Assembly (NCBI RefSeq): GCF_028416635.1
Contig: NZ_CP114013.1
Location: forward strand, 1,116,001 to 1,180,000
Reading direction: 5' to 3'
Source of the DNA: Baekduia alba
Lineage (GTDB): Bacteria; Actinomycetota; Thermoleophilia; Solirubrobacterales; Solirubrobacteraceae
Length of the DNA: 64,000 nucleotides
Shown here: positions 8,398-16,203 of the stretch, piece by piece
How positions within the stretch are numbered: position 1 is the stretch's first letter
Layout: each line of letters begins with the position of its first letter
The notes under the pieces: generated by a model
The model's database searches: none
Seen by the model: the letters and a program-made list of their open reading frames with translations, nothing else
Told to the model about the DNA's origin: nothing
Position numbers and translations under genes: made by a program

Positions 8398-9992
8398 GGC
8401 GTGGCCGACGACGCGCCGCCGTCGGCCGTGTCCGGCTCGGCCGGCGTGGTGGACGTCGGCGGCGTGGTGCTGGTGTCCGGCGGCGTCACGCTCGAGGCCG
8501 GATCGTCGGCGGGCGGCGCCGGGTCGGCCGGCGCGGGCTCGGTCGTCGTGGTCGGCGTCGTCGAGGACTGCTCGGGCGGCGCCGAGGTCGACGCGCCGCC
8601 GTCGGCCGGCGTCGGCGTCGAGGACGTCGGCTGTGGATCGGCGGTCGGCGAGGGGGCCGGCACGACGGGCGGCACGGTGCTCGGCGCGGTCGGCTGGTCG
8701 GGCAGGCGCGAGTCGTCGTAGCCCTGCTGCGTGCCGCCGGCGGGCGCGGTGGTCGAGCCCGGCGCGGTGTCGGTCGCCGTGTTCGGCGCGGCGGTGGTGG
8801 TCGCGTCGGCGGGAACGGTGGTCGACGCCGCCGCGCGCTCGTGGCCGGAGCCGCCGGCCTTGCCGGACCCGGCGGAGCCCGCGTGGCCGGCCGTGCCCTG
8901 CGGTGCCGAGGTCACGGCGGTCGGCGCGGCGGCGACGGGCGCCGGCGCGGCCTTCGCGGTCGGCGTCGCGACCATCGCCGCGGCCGCCGGCTCCTGGGCC
9001 AGGCGATGCTTGTTGACGTGGTCGATCTCGGCGGCGCCCGTGGTGACGATCGCCACCGCGGCCAGGCCGGCCGCGGCCTTGGTCGCGACCGCGCCGACGC
9101 CCGCGCTCAGCGCGGAGCCGGTCGTCATGCCGCCCGCGGCCACGCCGCCGGTCGCGGCCGCACCGCCCGCGGCGGCGCCCGCGCTGCCGGCGCCTTGGGC
9201 CAGGAGGAACTTCTTGAACACCAACAACGGCCCGATCGGGAAGACCGCGGCCAAGGCCTTGTTGTTCTGCTTGAGCGCCTTCTTGAACGACCCGCAGCGC
9301 TGGCAGCCGCGCACGTGGCGGCGGACCGGCGCGCTGATCGACTCCAGGCCCTCGGCCCACATGCCCAGCTCGTCGCGGACCTCGACGCACGTCAGCTTGC
9401 GCGCCTCGGCCGCCTCGGCGAGCGCGACCCGCGCGCGCACCAGCAGCGACTTGACCGACGGGACCGTCGTCTCCATCGCCTCGGCGATCTGCTCGTAGGA
9501 GAGCGCGTCGATCTCGCGCAGCAGCAGCGCGGTGCGCTGCGTCTCGGCCAGCGTCTGGACGTCGGCGACGAGCTCGCGGAACTCCTCGCGGTCGTGGACC
9601 TTGTCGGCGGTGGTCGTCCCGTTCTCGGCCAGGTGGACGTCCATCGAGTCCACGCCGATCGCGGTCTGCTTGCGCAGGTGGTTCAGGCAGCGGTTGCGCG
9701 CGATCCGGTACAGCCACGGCCGCACGTTGATCGGGCGGTCGTCGGCCACCATCGCGTTGAACGCGGCGGCAAAGACCTCCTGGAGGACGTCCTCAGCGTC
9801 CTCGCGGGAGGCCAGCATGTGCCGGCAGAACGCGAGCAGGCGCGCCTGGTAGCGCGACACGAGCGCCTCGTAGGCCGCCTGGTTGCCGCGCCGGGTGAGC
9901 GCGACCAGGCGCTCATCGCCCTGCAGGCGCAGCAGCGGCGTCGGGCCCCGGAGACCGGAGGCCCCGTGGAGTTTGAGGGCGGAGACTTCCAC
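8388..9992 (-). CDS. ECF sigma factor fused to a zinc finger, a membrane segment and a Ser/Thr/Pro-rich tail
   Basis: A protein of about 534 residues. Sigma region 2 lies near residues 35-95 (AYEALVSRYQ, DAEDVLQEVF, RPWLYRIARNRCLNHLR), and region 4 at about 145-195 (LLLREIDALSYEQIAEAM, PSVKSLLVRARVALAEA). A zf-HC2-like finger follows with Cys202, His226, Cys230 and Cys233, then a hydrophobic segment near 298-323. The C-terminal stretch of about 200 residues is rich in Thr, Ser, Ala and Pro. Such fingers normally sit in separate anti-sigma factors, so this fusion would let the protein restrain itself and sense the membrane or exterior. The frame is open to 10160, but that runs into the tRNA gene. 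The GTG at 9992 is the first plausible start. Confidence 0.85.
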   Translation of the reverse strand: MEVSALKLHGASGLRGPTPLLRLQGDERLVALTRRGNQAAYEALVSRYQARLLAFCRHMLASREDAEDVLQEVFAAAFNAMVADDRPINVRPWLYRIARNRCLNHLRKQTAIGVDSMDVHLAENGTTTADKVHDREEFRELVADVQTLAETQRTALLLREIDALSYEQIAEAMETTVPSVKSLLVRARVALAEAAEARKLTCVEVRDELGMWAEGLESISAPVRRHVRGCQRCGSFKKALKQNNKALAAVFPIGPLLVFKKFLLAQGAGSAGAAAGGAAATGGVAAGGMTTGSALSAGVGAVATKAAAGLAAVAIVTTGAAEIDHVNKHRLAQEPAAAAMVATPTAKAAPAPVAAAPTAVTSAPQGTAGHAGSAGSGKAGGSGHERAAASTTVPADATTTAAPNTATDTAPGSTTAPAGGTQQGYDDSRLPDQPTAPSTVPPVVPAPSPTADPQPTSSTPTPADGGASTSAPPEQSSTTPTTTTEPAPADPAPPADDPASSVTPPDTSTTPPTSTTPAEPDTADGGASSATPAG

Positions 9993-10100
9993 GCGTGAAC
10001 GGGCCTTTCCGTGCCCGCAGTGGTCGAAACAGACCGCGGGACGGGAAGTTGCGGAACTGGTCAGTGTAGGAAGCCCGCAGCTAGGCTCTCGCAAGGTCCC

Positions 10101-10185
10101 GCCCGGGTGGTGGAACTGGTCAGACACGGCCGGCTTAAACCCGGCTGCCCGCAAGGGCATGGGGGTTCGAGTCCCTCCCCGGGCA
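10101..10185 (+). tRNA. tRNA-Leu (anticodon TAA)
   Basis: An 85-nt class II tRNA. The acceptor strands GCCCGGG and CCCGGGC pair fully and are followed by discriminator A. The anticodon stem GCCGG/CCGGC encloses the loop CTTAAAC with anticodon TAA. A long variable arm (TGCCCGCAAGGGCA) and the T-arm GGGGGTTCGAGTCCCTCC complete the structure. No CCA is encoded. Confidence 0.95.
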
Positions 10186-10200
10186 TATGCAGGGGTTTCG

Positions 10201-10674
10201 TCAGCCCTGGTAGGGCGGCGCGACGCCCCAGCCCCAGCGCGGAACCGGCGCGTGCGGCGCCGGCTGGGCGTCCGGCGCCGAGTTCTCGACGGCCAGCCGC
10301 GTGCCCCACTCGGCGTAGCCCATGATCGCGGCCCGGAACTCGGGGTCCGCGGGGAGGTCGACGTCGTCAGCCGCGCGCGACAGCAGCGTCACGAAGCGCA
10401 GCCGCCGCTCGGGGTCGATCGCCAGCGCGCGGTGCTTGGCGAGCATGTGCTCGTAGCCGCCGTGGCGCTCGGTGTAGAACGCTGGGCCGCCCATGACCTC
10501 CGACCACCAGTCCGTGACGTGCTCGCGGTGCTCGACGCTGACGGTGCCGCCGAAGAGCGGCGCCAGCAGCTCGTCGCCCTCGACCCGGTCGTAGAACGCG
10601 TTCAGCCAGCGGGCGAGTGCGTCGCGGCCGCCGGCCCACTCGTAGATCGTCGGGACGGGCTGGGGAGAGGCCAT
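10201..10674 (-). CDS. Group II truncated haemoglobin
   Basis: A 157-residue protein with a 2-on-2 globin core. It opens with TIYEWAGGRDALARWLNAFYDRV, continues through LLAPLFGG, HREHVTDWWSEVMGGPAFYTE and HMLAKHRALAI (proximal histidine region), and has WGTRLAV, whose tryptophan matches the conserved G8 Trp of group II (TrbO/GlbO-type) globins. The C-terminal 25 residues are Pro/Ala-rich. Known relatives bind O2 or NO and are linked to oxidative or nitrosative stress. It stands alone, with its 3' end 16 bp from tRNA-Leu in the opposite orientation. Confidence 0.92.
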   Translation of the reverse strand: MASPQPVPTIYEWAGGRDALARWLNAFYDRVEGDELLAPLFGGTVSVEHREHVTDWWSEVMGGPAFYTERHGGYEHMLAKHRALAIDPERRLRFVTLLSRAADDVDLPADPEFRAAIMGYAEWGTRLAVENSAPDAQPAPHAPVPRWGWGVAPPYQG

Positions 10675-10771
10675 GGCTCACCGTATCGTCACGCGCGCCC
10701 GATGCTCCGGCTTCGCGGTCGTCCGCATCGGGTGATGGCCGGTCACCCAAGCTGCGCGCACGATCAAGGGC

Positions 10772-13141
10772 ATGTGGAAGCTGATGGTCCTGGCCACCAC
10801 CGCGATCGCGATCGGCGCGCTGGCGCTCCCCGGCGTCGCCGCGGCCGCGACCTGCGGCGATCTCGGGCCGGCGAAGGACTACGACGTCTTCGTGGCCGGC
10901 GCCTACACCGTGGGCAACACGCAGATCCAAGGCCGCGTCGCGGTGGGCGGCGACGCGCGCGTCGCGATCAACGGCGGCTACGGCGTCGGGACGGCGCTGC
11001 CGAAGAACGCGGCGCGTGTCGACCTCGTCGTCGGCGGCTCGCTGACGGTCGGCAGCAGCGGCGCGCAGGCCTCCAACGGGAGCGTCACCTATGGCACGAC
11101 GCTGAGCGGCACGATCGCCACGCCCAACGGGACGCTGAGCCACCAGCCGCCGCCGTTCTCGTTCGCCGACTCGTTCACCGACCTGCGCGCGCTCTCGGGC
11201 CAGCTCTCCGGGCTGGCGGCCAACGGCACGTGGTCGATCACGCCGTGGGCGGCGCTGACGTTCACGGGCACGAGCACGTCACGCAACGTCTTCAAGATCA
11301 GCGCCGCCGCGCTGCAGGCCGCGCAGGAGATCGCGTTCGCCGTGCCCGCGGGGTCGACCGTCGTGGTCAACGTGACCGGCCAGACCTACAGCTCGGCGAC
11401 GAAGCCGACGACGCGGATCTCGGGCGCGCCGGCCGCCCGGCTGCTGTGGAACTACCAGCTCGCCACACGCGTGCAGATCGGCCCGAGCATCGAGTGGCAG
11501 GGCACGGTCCTGGCGCCGTCGGCCGCCGTGTCGTTCACCAACGGCCAGCTCCACGGGCAGGTCATCGCCGCGTCGTACTCCGGCGACGGGACGGTCCTGC
11601 ACGACTCGCCGTTCGGCGGCTGCCTGCCGCCGCCGCCGACGCGCGACCTCGTCCTGACGCCGCTGTGTCGCAACCCGCAGTCCAACGCCACCAACCTGCG
11701 CCTGACCAACACCGCCGACACCGCCGTCGACGTCACCTGGTCGGACCTCGACAGCGCGCAGGGCGGGGCGCTCACGCTTCCGGGCCGGACCGACACGTAC
11801 TTCGACGTCGCGGACGGCGAGACCCCGCATCGCGTCGTCGTCAGGTCGTCGACCGAGACCGCGCAGGCGACGACCGAGACGCGCGCGTGCGCTGGCCGGG
11901 TGCAGGTGAGCAAGGTCGTCACCGGCGACGGCACGCCGCCCGACGGCCCGTGGCAGATCACGCTCGATGGCGACAACGGCTACCACGGCGCCGCGAACGT
12001 CAACGCCGGCCAGACGGTGGGCTTCGACGTGCCCGGCGACTACGAGGCCGGGACGGTCCCGATCGGCGAAGTCGTCGGCGGCTTCCGCTACACGGTGTCC
12101 GAGCCGGACCCGCGCGGCGCAGTCGCGACCATCAGCGAGGAGCCCGTGACGATCCTGGACGGGATGATCGAGACCGTCGTGGTCGGCAACGCGTACGCCG
12201 CCACGGAGCCGCCGCCCGGCGGCGGGGGCGAAGGTGGCGTCGGCGGCGAAGGGGACCTGACGCCCCCGCCGCTCCCGGGACCCGGCGGTCCGGTCGTCCA
12301 GCCGCCGCAGCCGACGCTCCCGCCCGGCGCCCCCGCGCCGGTGGCCGGCCCGGGCCTGATCGCCGCGCGGTCGGCCGACGCCGCCGACCTGGCCGTGACG
12401 CAGGTGGTCGTGCCCGCGCGAACCCAGGTCGGCGGCCGCGCGCTGTCGCGGACGACGGTCCGGAACCTCGGCACGCGACCGGCCGAGGACGTCGTGCTCC
12501 GCGAGATCCCGCAGGCCGACCCCAAGCACCCCAACCGCATCGTCCGGCTCGTGTCGGAGTCCGCCGACAGCAACGTCACGTGCTCCTCGACGCGCCCGGT
12601 CATCTGCCACGTGGGCACGCTGGCCCCTGGCGCGAAGGTGACGGTGGTCGCGCGCGGGCGGATGCTCGTCGCCGGCTCCTACAAGAGCGTCGTCCAGGCC
12701 TCCAGCCCAACGCCCGAGAGCAACACCACCAACAACGTCGGGGTGGACGGCGTGGTCGTGACGAGCCGGTCGGCGCCGCTGCGGGTCGGGGTCCGTTCGC
12801 CCGCGGTCGCGGTCGCGGGCCAGCGTGTCACCTACCGCGTGTCCGTCCGTGCGTCGCTCCACGAGGTCAGCGCCGTGCAGCTCTGTCATCGCCCGGCTCG
12901 CGGGTTGTTGGTGCTGTCGGCGCCCGGGACCTACCAGTCGCACGGCCGGTTGTGCATGGACATCTCGCGGCTGCGCGCCGGCCACACGAGCGCGTTCCTC
13001 GTCCATGCGGTCGCGTCGGCGCAGTACGCGGGCCGTCGCGTGCTCCTGCCCGCGTCGGCCGACTCGCCCAACCGCGCCCGCCCCGCACGCGGCCTGTCCG
13101 CGACGCAGATCGTCGACGTCGAGCCCAGCGGGCTGGGGTGA
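10772..13141 (+). CDS. Secreted choice-of-anchor A family surface protein
   Basis: A 789-residue protein with a signal peptide (MWKLMVLATTAIAIGALALPG..., cleavage near AAA-TCG, residue 26). Residues 28-285 form a choice-of-anchor A domain, recognisable from LGPAKDYDVFVAGAYTV, QIQGRVAVGGDARV and the later WQGTVLAPSAAV. A Cys-containing beta domain follows, then an Ig-like module starting at VQVSKVVTGDG (SpaA/DUF5979 style), a Gly/Pro-rich linker (about 475-525) and two CARDB/DUF11-like beta modules. No LPXTG sorting motif or C-terminal membrane helix is seen, so the means of attachment is unclear. The role is probably adhesion or cell-surface structure. Confidence 0.85.
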   Translation: MWKLMVLATTAIAIGALALPGVAAAATCGDLGPAKDYDVFVAGAYTVGNTQIQGRVAVGGDARVAINGGYGVGTALPKNAARVDLVVGGSLTVGSSGAQASNGSVTYGTTLSGTIATPNGTLSHQPPPFSFADSFTDLRALSGQLSGLAANGTWSITPWAALTFTGTSTSRNVFKISAAALQAAQEIAFAVPAGSTVVVNVTGQTYSSATKPTTRISGAPAARLLWNYQLATRVQIGPSIEWQGTVLAPSAAVSFTNGQLHGQVIAASYSGDGTVLHDSPFGGCLPPPPTRDLVLTPLCRNPQSNATNLRLTNTADTAVDVTWSDLDSAQGGALTLPGRTDTYFDVADGETPHRVVVRSSTETAQATTETRACAGRVQVSKVVTGDGTPPDGPWQITLDGDNGYHGAANVNAGQTVGFDVPGDYEAGTVPIGEVVGGFRYTVSEPDPRGAVATISEEPVTILDGMIETVVVGNAYAATEPPPGGGGEGGVGGEGDLTPPPLPGPGGPVVQPPQPTLPPGAPAPVAGPGLIAARSADAADLAVTQVVVPARTQVGGRALSRTTVRNLGTRPAEDVVLREIPQADPKHPNRIVRLVSESADSNVTCSSTRPVICHVGTLAPGAKVTVVARGRMLVAGSYKSVVQASSPTPESNTTNNVGVDGVVVTSRSAPLRVGVRSPAVAVAGQRVTYRVSVRASLHEVSAVQLCHRPARGLLVLSAPGTYQSHGRLCMDISRLRAGHTSAFLVHAVASAQYAGRRVLLPASADSPNRARPARGLSATQIVDVEPSGLG

Positions 13142-13153
13142 TCGCGTGGCACG

Positions 13154-13273
13154 ATGACGCAGACGGTGCACGCCGACCCCGCCATCCGCCTCACCCCGCG
13201 CACCGCGCACGACAAGCTCGTGCGCGTCGACGGCCTCAGCACGGCCGACGCGCACGCTCGCCTCACGACCTGA
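13154..13273 (+). CDS. Possible 39-residue ORF, or remnant
   Basis: A short frame runs from ATG 13154 to TGA 13273 and starts with MTQTVHADPAIRLTPR. It lies 12 bp after the choice-of-anchor A gene and 19 bp before the convergent HxlR gene. No ribosome-binding site or family signature is visible. It may be a degraded gene end or chance coding in GC-rich DNA. Confidence 0.2.
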   Translation: MTQTVHADPAIRLTPRTAHDKLVRVDGLSTADAHARLTT

Positions 13274-13292
13274 GCGCGCTCCCCTGGGCGGG

Positions 13293-13973
13293 CTAGGCGA
13301 CCGGGGTCTCGCGCACCGCGCCGGGCGCCAGGGCGTCCAGCAGCGCGTCCGCGATCTCCTGATCGCCGGTGATCTCCAGCTCGGTTCGCGACGCGTCCGG
13401 GCCGAGGGCCTCGATCCACGCCCGCTCAGGGCCGGCGATGCGTGCATCCGCCTCCGGCGCCGAGCGCTCCGCCAGGTCGACGCGGCCTTGCCGCGCGGTC
13501 AGGACGTAGCGCTTCATGTCACCCGCTCGGCGCACGACCGTCATCTCGACCATGCCATCCACGCTGTCGGACAGCGTCAGGCCGGGGACGGTGCGCAGGA
13601 TCGCGCCGATGTCGACGGCTTCGTCGGGCCGTGGTGGAGACCAGGCCCAGCGCGCGCCCCAGCGGGCGAGCGCACCGACGACCGGGAGCAGGTCCCGAGC
13701 ACGCTCGGTCAGCTCGTAGTCGACCCGTGGCGGGACCTCGCGGTAGCGCTGACGCGTGAGCAGGCCGTCGGCGACCATGCGGTTCAGCCGCGAGCGGAGC
13801 TGCTCGGTCGAGATGCCGGGCAGGACCCGCTGCAGCTCGACGAAGCGTCGTGGACCGGCGACCAGGTCGCGGACGATCAACAGCGTCCACTTGTCGCCGA
13901 CGAGATCCAGGGCGCGAGCGTCAGGCGCCCACTGGTTATAGGGGTGCCGCTTGGGGGGTGGAACGGAGGGAAT
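13293..13973 (-). CDS. HxlR-family regulator with apparent ATT start
   Basis: A winged-helix protein of the HxlR family. The typical N-terminal block KRHPYNQWAPDARALDLVG precedes DKWTLLIVRDLVAGPRRF, then RVLPGISTEQLRSRLNRMV and a C-terminal SCP2-like extension. The first ATG, GTG or TTG in frame is the TTG at 13880, inside DKWTLL, and would cut off the first helix of the DNA-binding domain. Upstream the frame stays open to a TGA without any standard start. An ATT at 13973 is preceded by GGGAGG with 5-nt spacing and gives a normal 226-residue protein, so I use it. A degenerate or mutated start is the alternative. A 16-bp palindrome lies 63 bp upstream. Confidence 0.75.
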   Translation of the reverse strand: MPSVPPPKRHPYNQWAPDARALDLVGDKWTLLIVRDLVAGPRRFVELQRVLPGISTEQLRSRLNRMVADGLLTRQRYREVPPRVDYELTERARDLLPVVGALARWGARWAWSPPRPDEAVDIGAILRTVPGLTLSDSVDGMVEMTVVRRAGDMKRYVLTARQGRVDLAERSAPEADARIAGPERAWIEALGPDASRTELEITGDQEIADALLDALAPGAVRETPVA

Positions 13974-14035
13974 GGCTGCCTCCCTTGAGACCGCGTAGAT
14001 AGGACGGACCCCTCAGCCACGAACCAGGATACCCA

Positions 14036-14051
14036 CGTCCGTGCACGGACG
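14036..14051. promoter_or_regulatory. Perfect 16-bp palindrome upstream of the HxlR and cyclase genes
   Basis: CGTCCGTGCACGGACG is self-complementary and sits in the 271-bp gap between the divergent HxlR gene and the adenylate cyclase. A second short palindrome, GGACGTCC, follows at 14072-14079. It is a candidate operator for the HxlR protein or another dimeric regulator. No other feature is seen in this gap. Confidence 0.5.
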
Positions 14052-14244
14052 CGCTGTTTTTCGGCGGACCTGGACGTCCGTTGGAGCAGAAGTCGGAGAA
14101 TCCGGGAACCGCAACGTATCGCGACAACACCGGCAATCTGCACATTGCCCGAACATGCCAGACGCTGCACCGTCAGAAGGACCGATGTGACACTTGCACT
14201 CCGGCACGCTGGCGCACAGACGTTCGGTCCGTCACGATCAAGCG

Positions 14245-15798
14245 GTGCAGCGTGCGACGCTCACTTGGGCCTTCCATCGCTTCGGCGCCCGTTACCCACG
14301 TCTGATCATCGCGCTGCACTTCCAGGTCGCGCACCTCGTCGTCGCCGGCGGCGTCTGGCTGCTGGACCTCTACGTCGCGCTGTCCAGCGCGCAGTTCTGG
14401 CGGATCCTGGTCGTCTGCGAGGTCGCGGTCCTGGTCGAGAACGCCCTGGCGATCGGGATCGTCTGGCGCATGCTCAAGCCCGCCGACCCGTGGCTGCAGG
14501 GCGAGCGCGACGCGGGCACCGCGCTGGCGGCGTGGCGCGCGCTGGCCGGCACGCCGCTGGCGTTCGTGCGCTGGGGTCGCGCCGTCCCGTTCCTGGTCAA
14601 CGTCGTGCCGATCGCGGCGTTCCTGACCGTCGAGCTCGACGCGCCGTTCTGGCCGTCGTTCTTCATCCTCGCCGCGGGCGTCTCGGTGGTCCTGCTCTAC
14701 GGCGTCTTCCTGCGCTTCTTCGGCCTCGAGCTCGTGCTGCGCCCCGTGCTCGAGGAGGTCTCCGACGACCTGCCCGACGGGCCGGGCGTGGCGAGCGTGA
14801 GCGTGCCGTTGAAGTGGAAGCTGCTGATCGCGCTGCCGGCGATCAACATCGTCTCGGGCGTCACGGTGGTCGGCTTCGCGGCGCCCGACGGCGCCGGCCT
14901 GGACCAGCTCGGCTTCGGCGTGCTCGTCACGATCGGCGTCGCCTTCACGATCTCGCTCGAGTTGTCGTTGTTGCTCCTGCACTCGATCCTGAAGCCGATC
15001 GATCAGCTCCAGCGCGGCACGGCGCGGGTCGCGACCGGCGACTTCAGCGTCCGCGTCCCCGTGCTTGGGACCGACGAGACTGGGCGGCTGGCGGGCTCGT
15101 TCAACACGATGGTGTCGGGCCTGGAGGAGCGCGAGCGCCTGCGCGAGGCGTTCGGCGCGTTCGTGGATCCCGACGTGGCCGAGCGCGTCATGGTCGAGGG
15201 CACGGTGCTCGAGGGCCAGGAGGCCGACGTCACCGTCCTGTTCCTCGACATCCGCGGCTTCACGGCGTTCGCCGAGCGCGAGGGCGCGCGCGAGGCGGTC
15301 GCCCGGCTCAACGACCTGTACGAGTTGATCGTGCCGGTGCTGGTCCGCCACGGCGGACACGCCAACAAGTTCATCGGCGACGGGCTACTGGGCGTCTTCG
15401 GCGCGCCGGAGCGGTTGACCGACCACGCCGACCGCGCGGTCGCCGCGGCGCTGGACATCGTGCAGTGCGTGCGGGCGCGCTACGGCCAGCGGCTGCAGAT
15501 CGGGATCGGGCTGAACTCCGGGTCGGTCGTCGCGGGGACGATCGGCGGCGGCGGCCGCGTCGAGTTCACCGTCATCGGCGACGCGGTCAACACCGCGGCG
15601 CGGGTCGAGGAGGCCACGCGCGTCACCGGCGACGACATCCTGCTCACCGAGGCGACGCGCGCGCTGCTGCGCGCCGACCACGGCGGCTTCGTCGGCCGCG
15701 GCGACGCGGAGCTGAAGGGCAAGCAGGAGCGGGTGCTGCTGCATGCGCCGCTGGGCGGCGCGGCGCAAGGCCGCGCCGTTCAGCTGCGGGCCATCTGA
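14245..15798 (+). CDS. Membrane-bound class III adenylate cyclase with HAMP domain
   Basis: A protein of about 517 residues with six hydrophobic helices in the first 245 residues, a HAMP linker (about 247-298, ILKPIDQLQRGTARVATGD), and a class III cyclase domain from about 320. Metal-binding aspartates lie in VLFLDIRGFTAF and NKFIGDGLLGVF; the lysine of NKFIGDG and the aspartate of GDAVNTAARVEE match the ATP-selecting pair, and NTAAR supplies the transition-state Asn/Arg. It should make cAMP in the cytoplasm in response to a membrane signal. The frame is open back to a TTG at 14194; I prefer GTG 14245. This is the usual six-TM actinobacterial architecture. Confidence 0.88.
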   Translation: MQRATLTWAFHRFGARYPRLIIALHFQVAHLVVAGGVWLLDLYVALSSAQFWRILVVCEVAVLVENALAIGIVWRMLKPADPWLQGERDAGTALAAWRALAGTPLAFVRWGRAVPFLVNVVPIAAFLTVELDAPFWPSFFILAAGVSVVLLYGVFLRFFGLELVLRPVLEEVSDDLPDGPGVASVSVPLKWKLLIALPAINIVSGVTVVGFAAPDGAGLDQLGFGVLVTIGVAFTISLELSLLLLHSILKPIDQLQRGTARVATGDFSVRVPVLGTDETGRLAGSFNTMVSGLEERERLREAFGAFVDPDVAERVMVEGTVLEGQEADVTVLFLDIRGFTAFAEREGAREAVARLNDLYELIVPVLVRHGGHANKFIGDGLLGVFGAPERLTDHADRAVAAALDIVQCVRARYGQRLQIGIGLNSGSVVAGTIGGGGRVEFTVIGDAVNTAARVEEATRVTGDDILLTEATRALLRADHGGFVGRGDAELKGKQERVLLHAPLGGAAQGRAVQLRAI

Positions 15799-15807
15799 GG
15801 CCCGGAT

Positions 15808-15822
15808 CCCGCGATTCGCGGG
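15808..15822. terminator. Short hairpin after the cyclase gene
   Basis: A 6-bp stem (CCCGCG / CGCGGG) with a 3-nt loop lies between the cyclase stop and the convergent small gene. It is short but well placed; there is no T-tract on the plus side. Confidence 0.35.
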
Positions 15823-15825
15823 TGC

Positions 15826-16038
15826 TTAGACGTTGACCAGGCCGGCGAGGATCTGCTCGTCGAAAGCGTCTTCCTCATGGCCCAGATGCACCGACGCCGC
15901 GGGCGCCAGCATCGGGTAGGTCGCGTCCTGCTCAGCCGCGATGGCGGCGAAGCGACGGGTCGGCAGGCTCTCCTCCGGCCCGCGCGTGTCGGGCGCTGGT
16001 GCCGCGTGGGGCAGATCCTTCTCGAAGCGGGCGTCCAT
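15826..16038 (-). CDS. Small acidic protein of unknown function
   Basis: A 70-residue frame starts at MDARFEKDLPHAAPAPD and ends at DEQILAGLVNV. It has no cysteine and no membrane segment. It is transcribed away from the ThDP-enzyme gene, with 165 bp between starts. A purine-rich GAGAGAGGAG lies about 12 nt before the ATG, rather far for a ribosome-binding site. Codon use is like its neighbours. A leader-like N-terminus with a hydrophobic tail could suggest a peptide precursor, but no modification enzyme is nearby, so I leave it unassigned. Confidence 0.45.
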   Translation of the reverse strand: MDARFEKDLPHAAPAPDTRGPEESLPTRRFAAIAAEQDATYPMLAPAASVHLGHEEDAFDEQILAGLVNV

Positions 16039-16203
16039 GGTTGGGGACGACTCCTCTCTCTTCGGGTGCCTTCCTACTCCACCGGTTCTACTCCTTTGAG
16101 CCGAGATCGCAAGGAGGCTGTCGCGAGCGGACGCCCGGGTGGGGGTCGTTCATAGGAACCCTCTGAAGAACCCACGCCGCAGGCGCGCCATCATGGACGC
16201 TCT

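Noticed and set aside
11279-13447. A 722-codon minus-strand frame opposite the choice-of-anchor A gene.
   Set aside because: No recognisable domains or signal peptide. The plus-strand frame has a signal peptide and clear modules.
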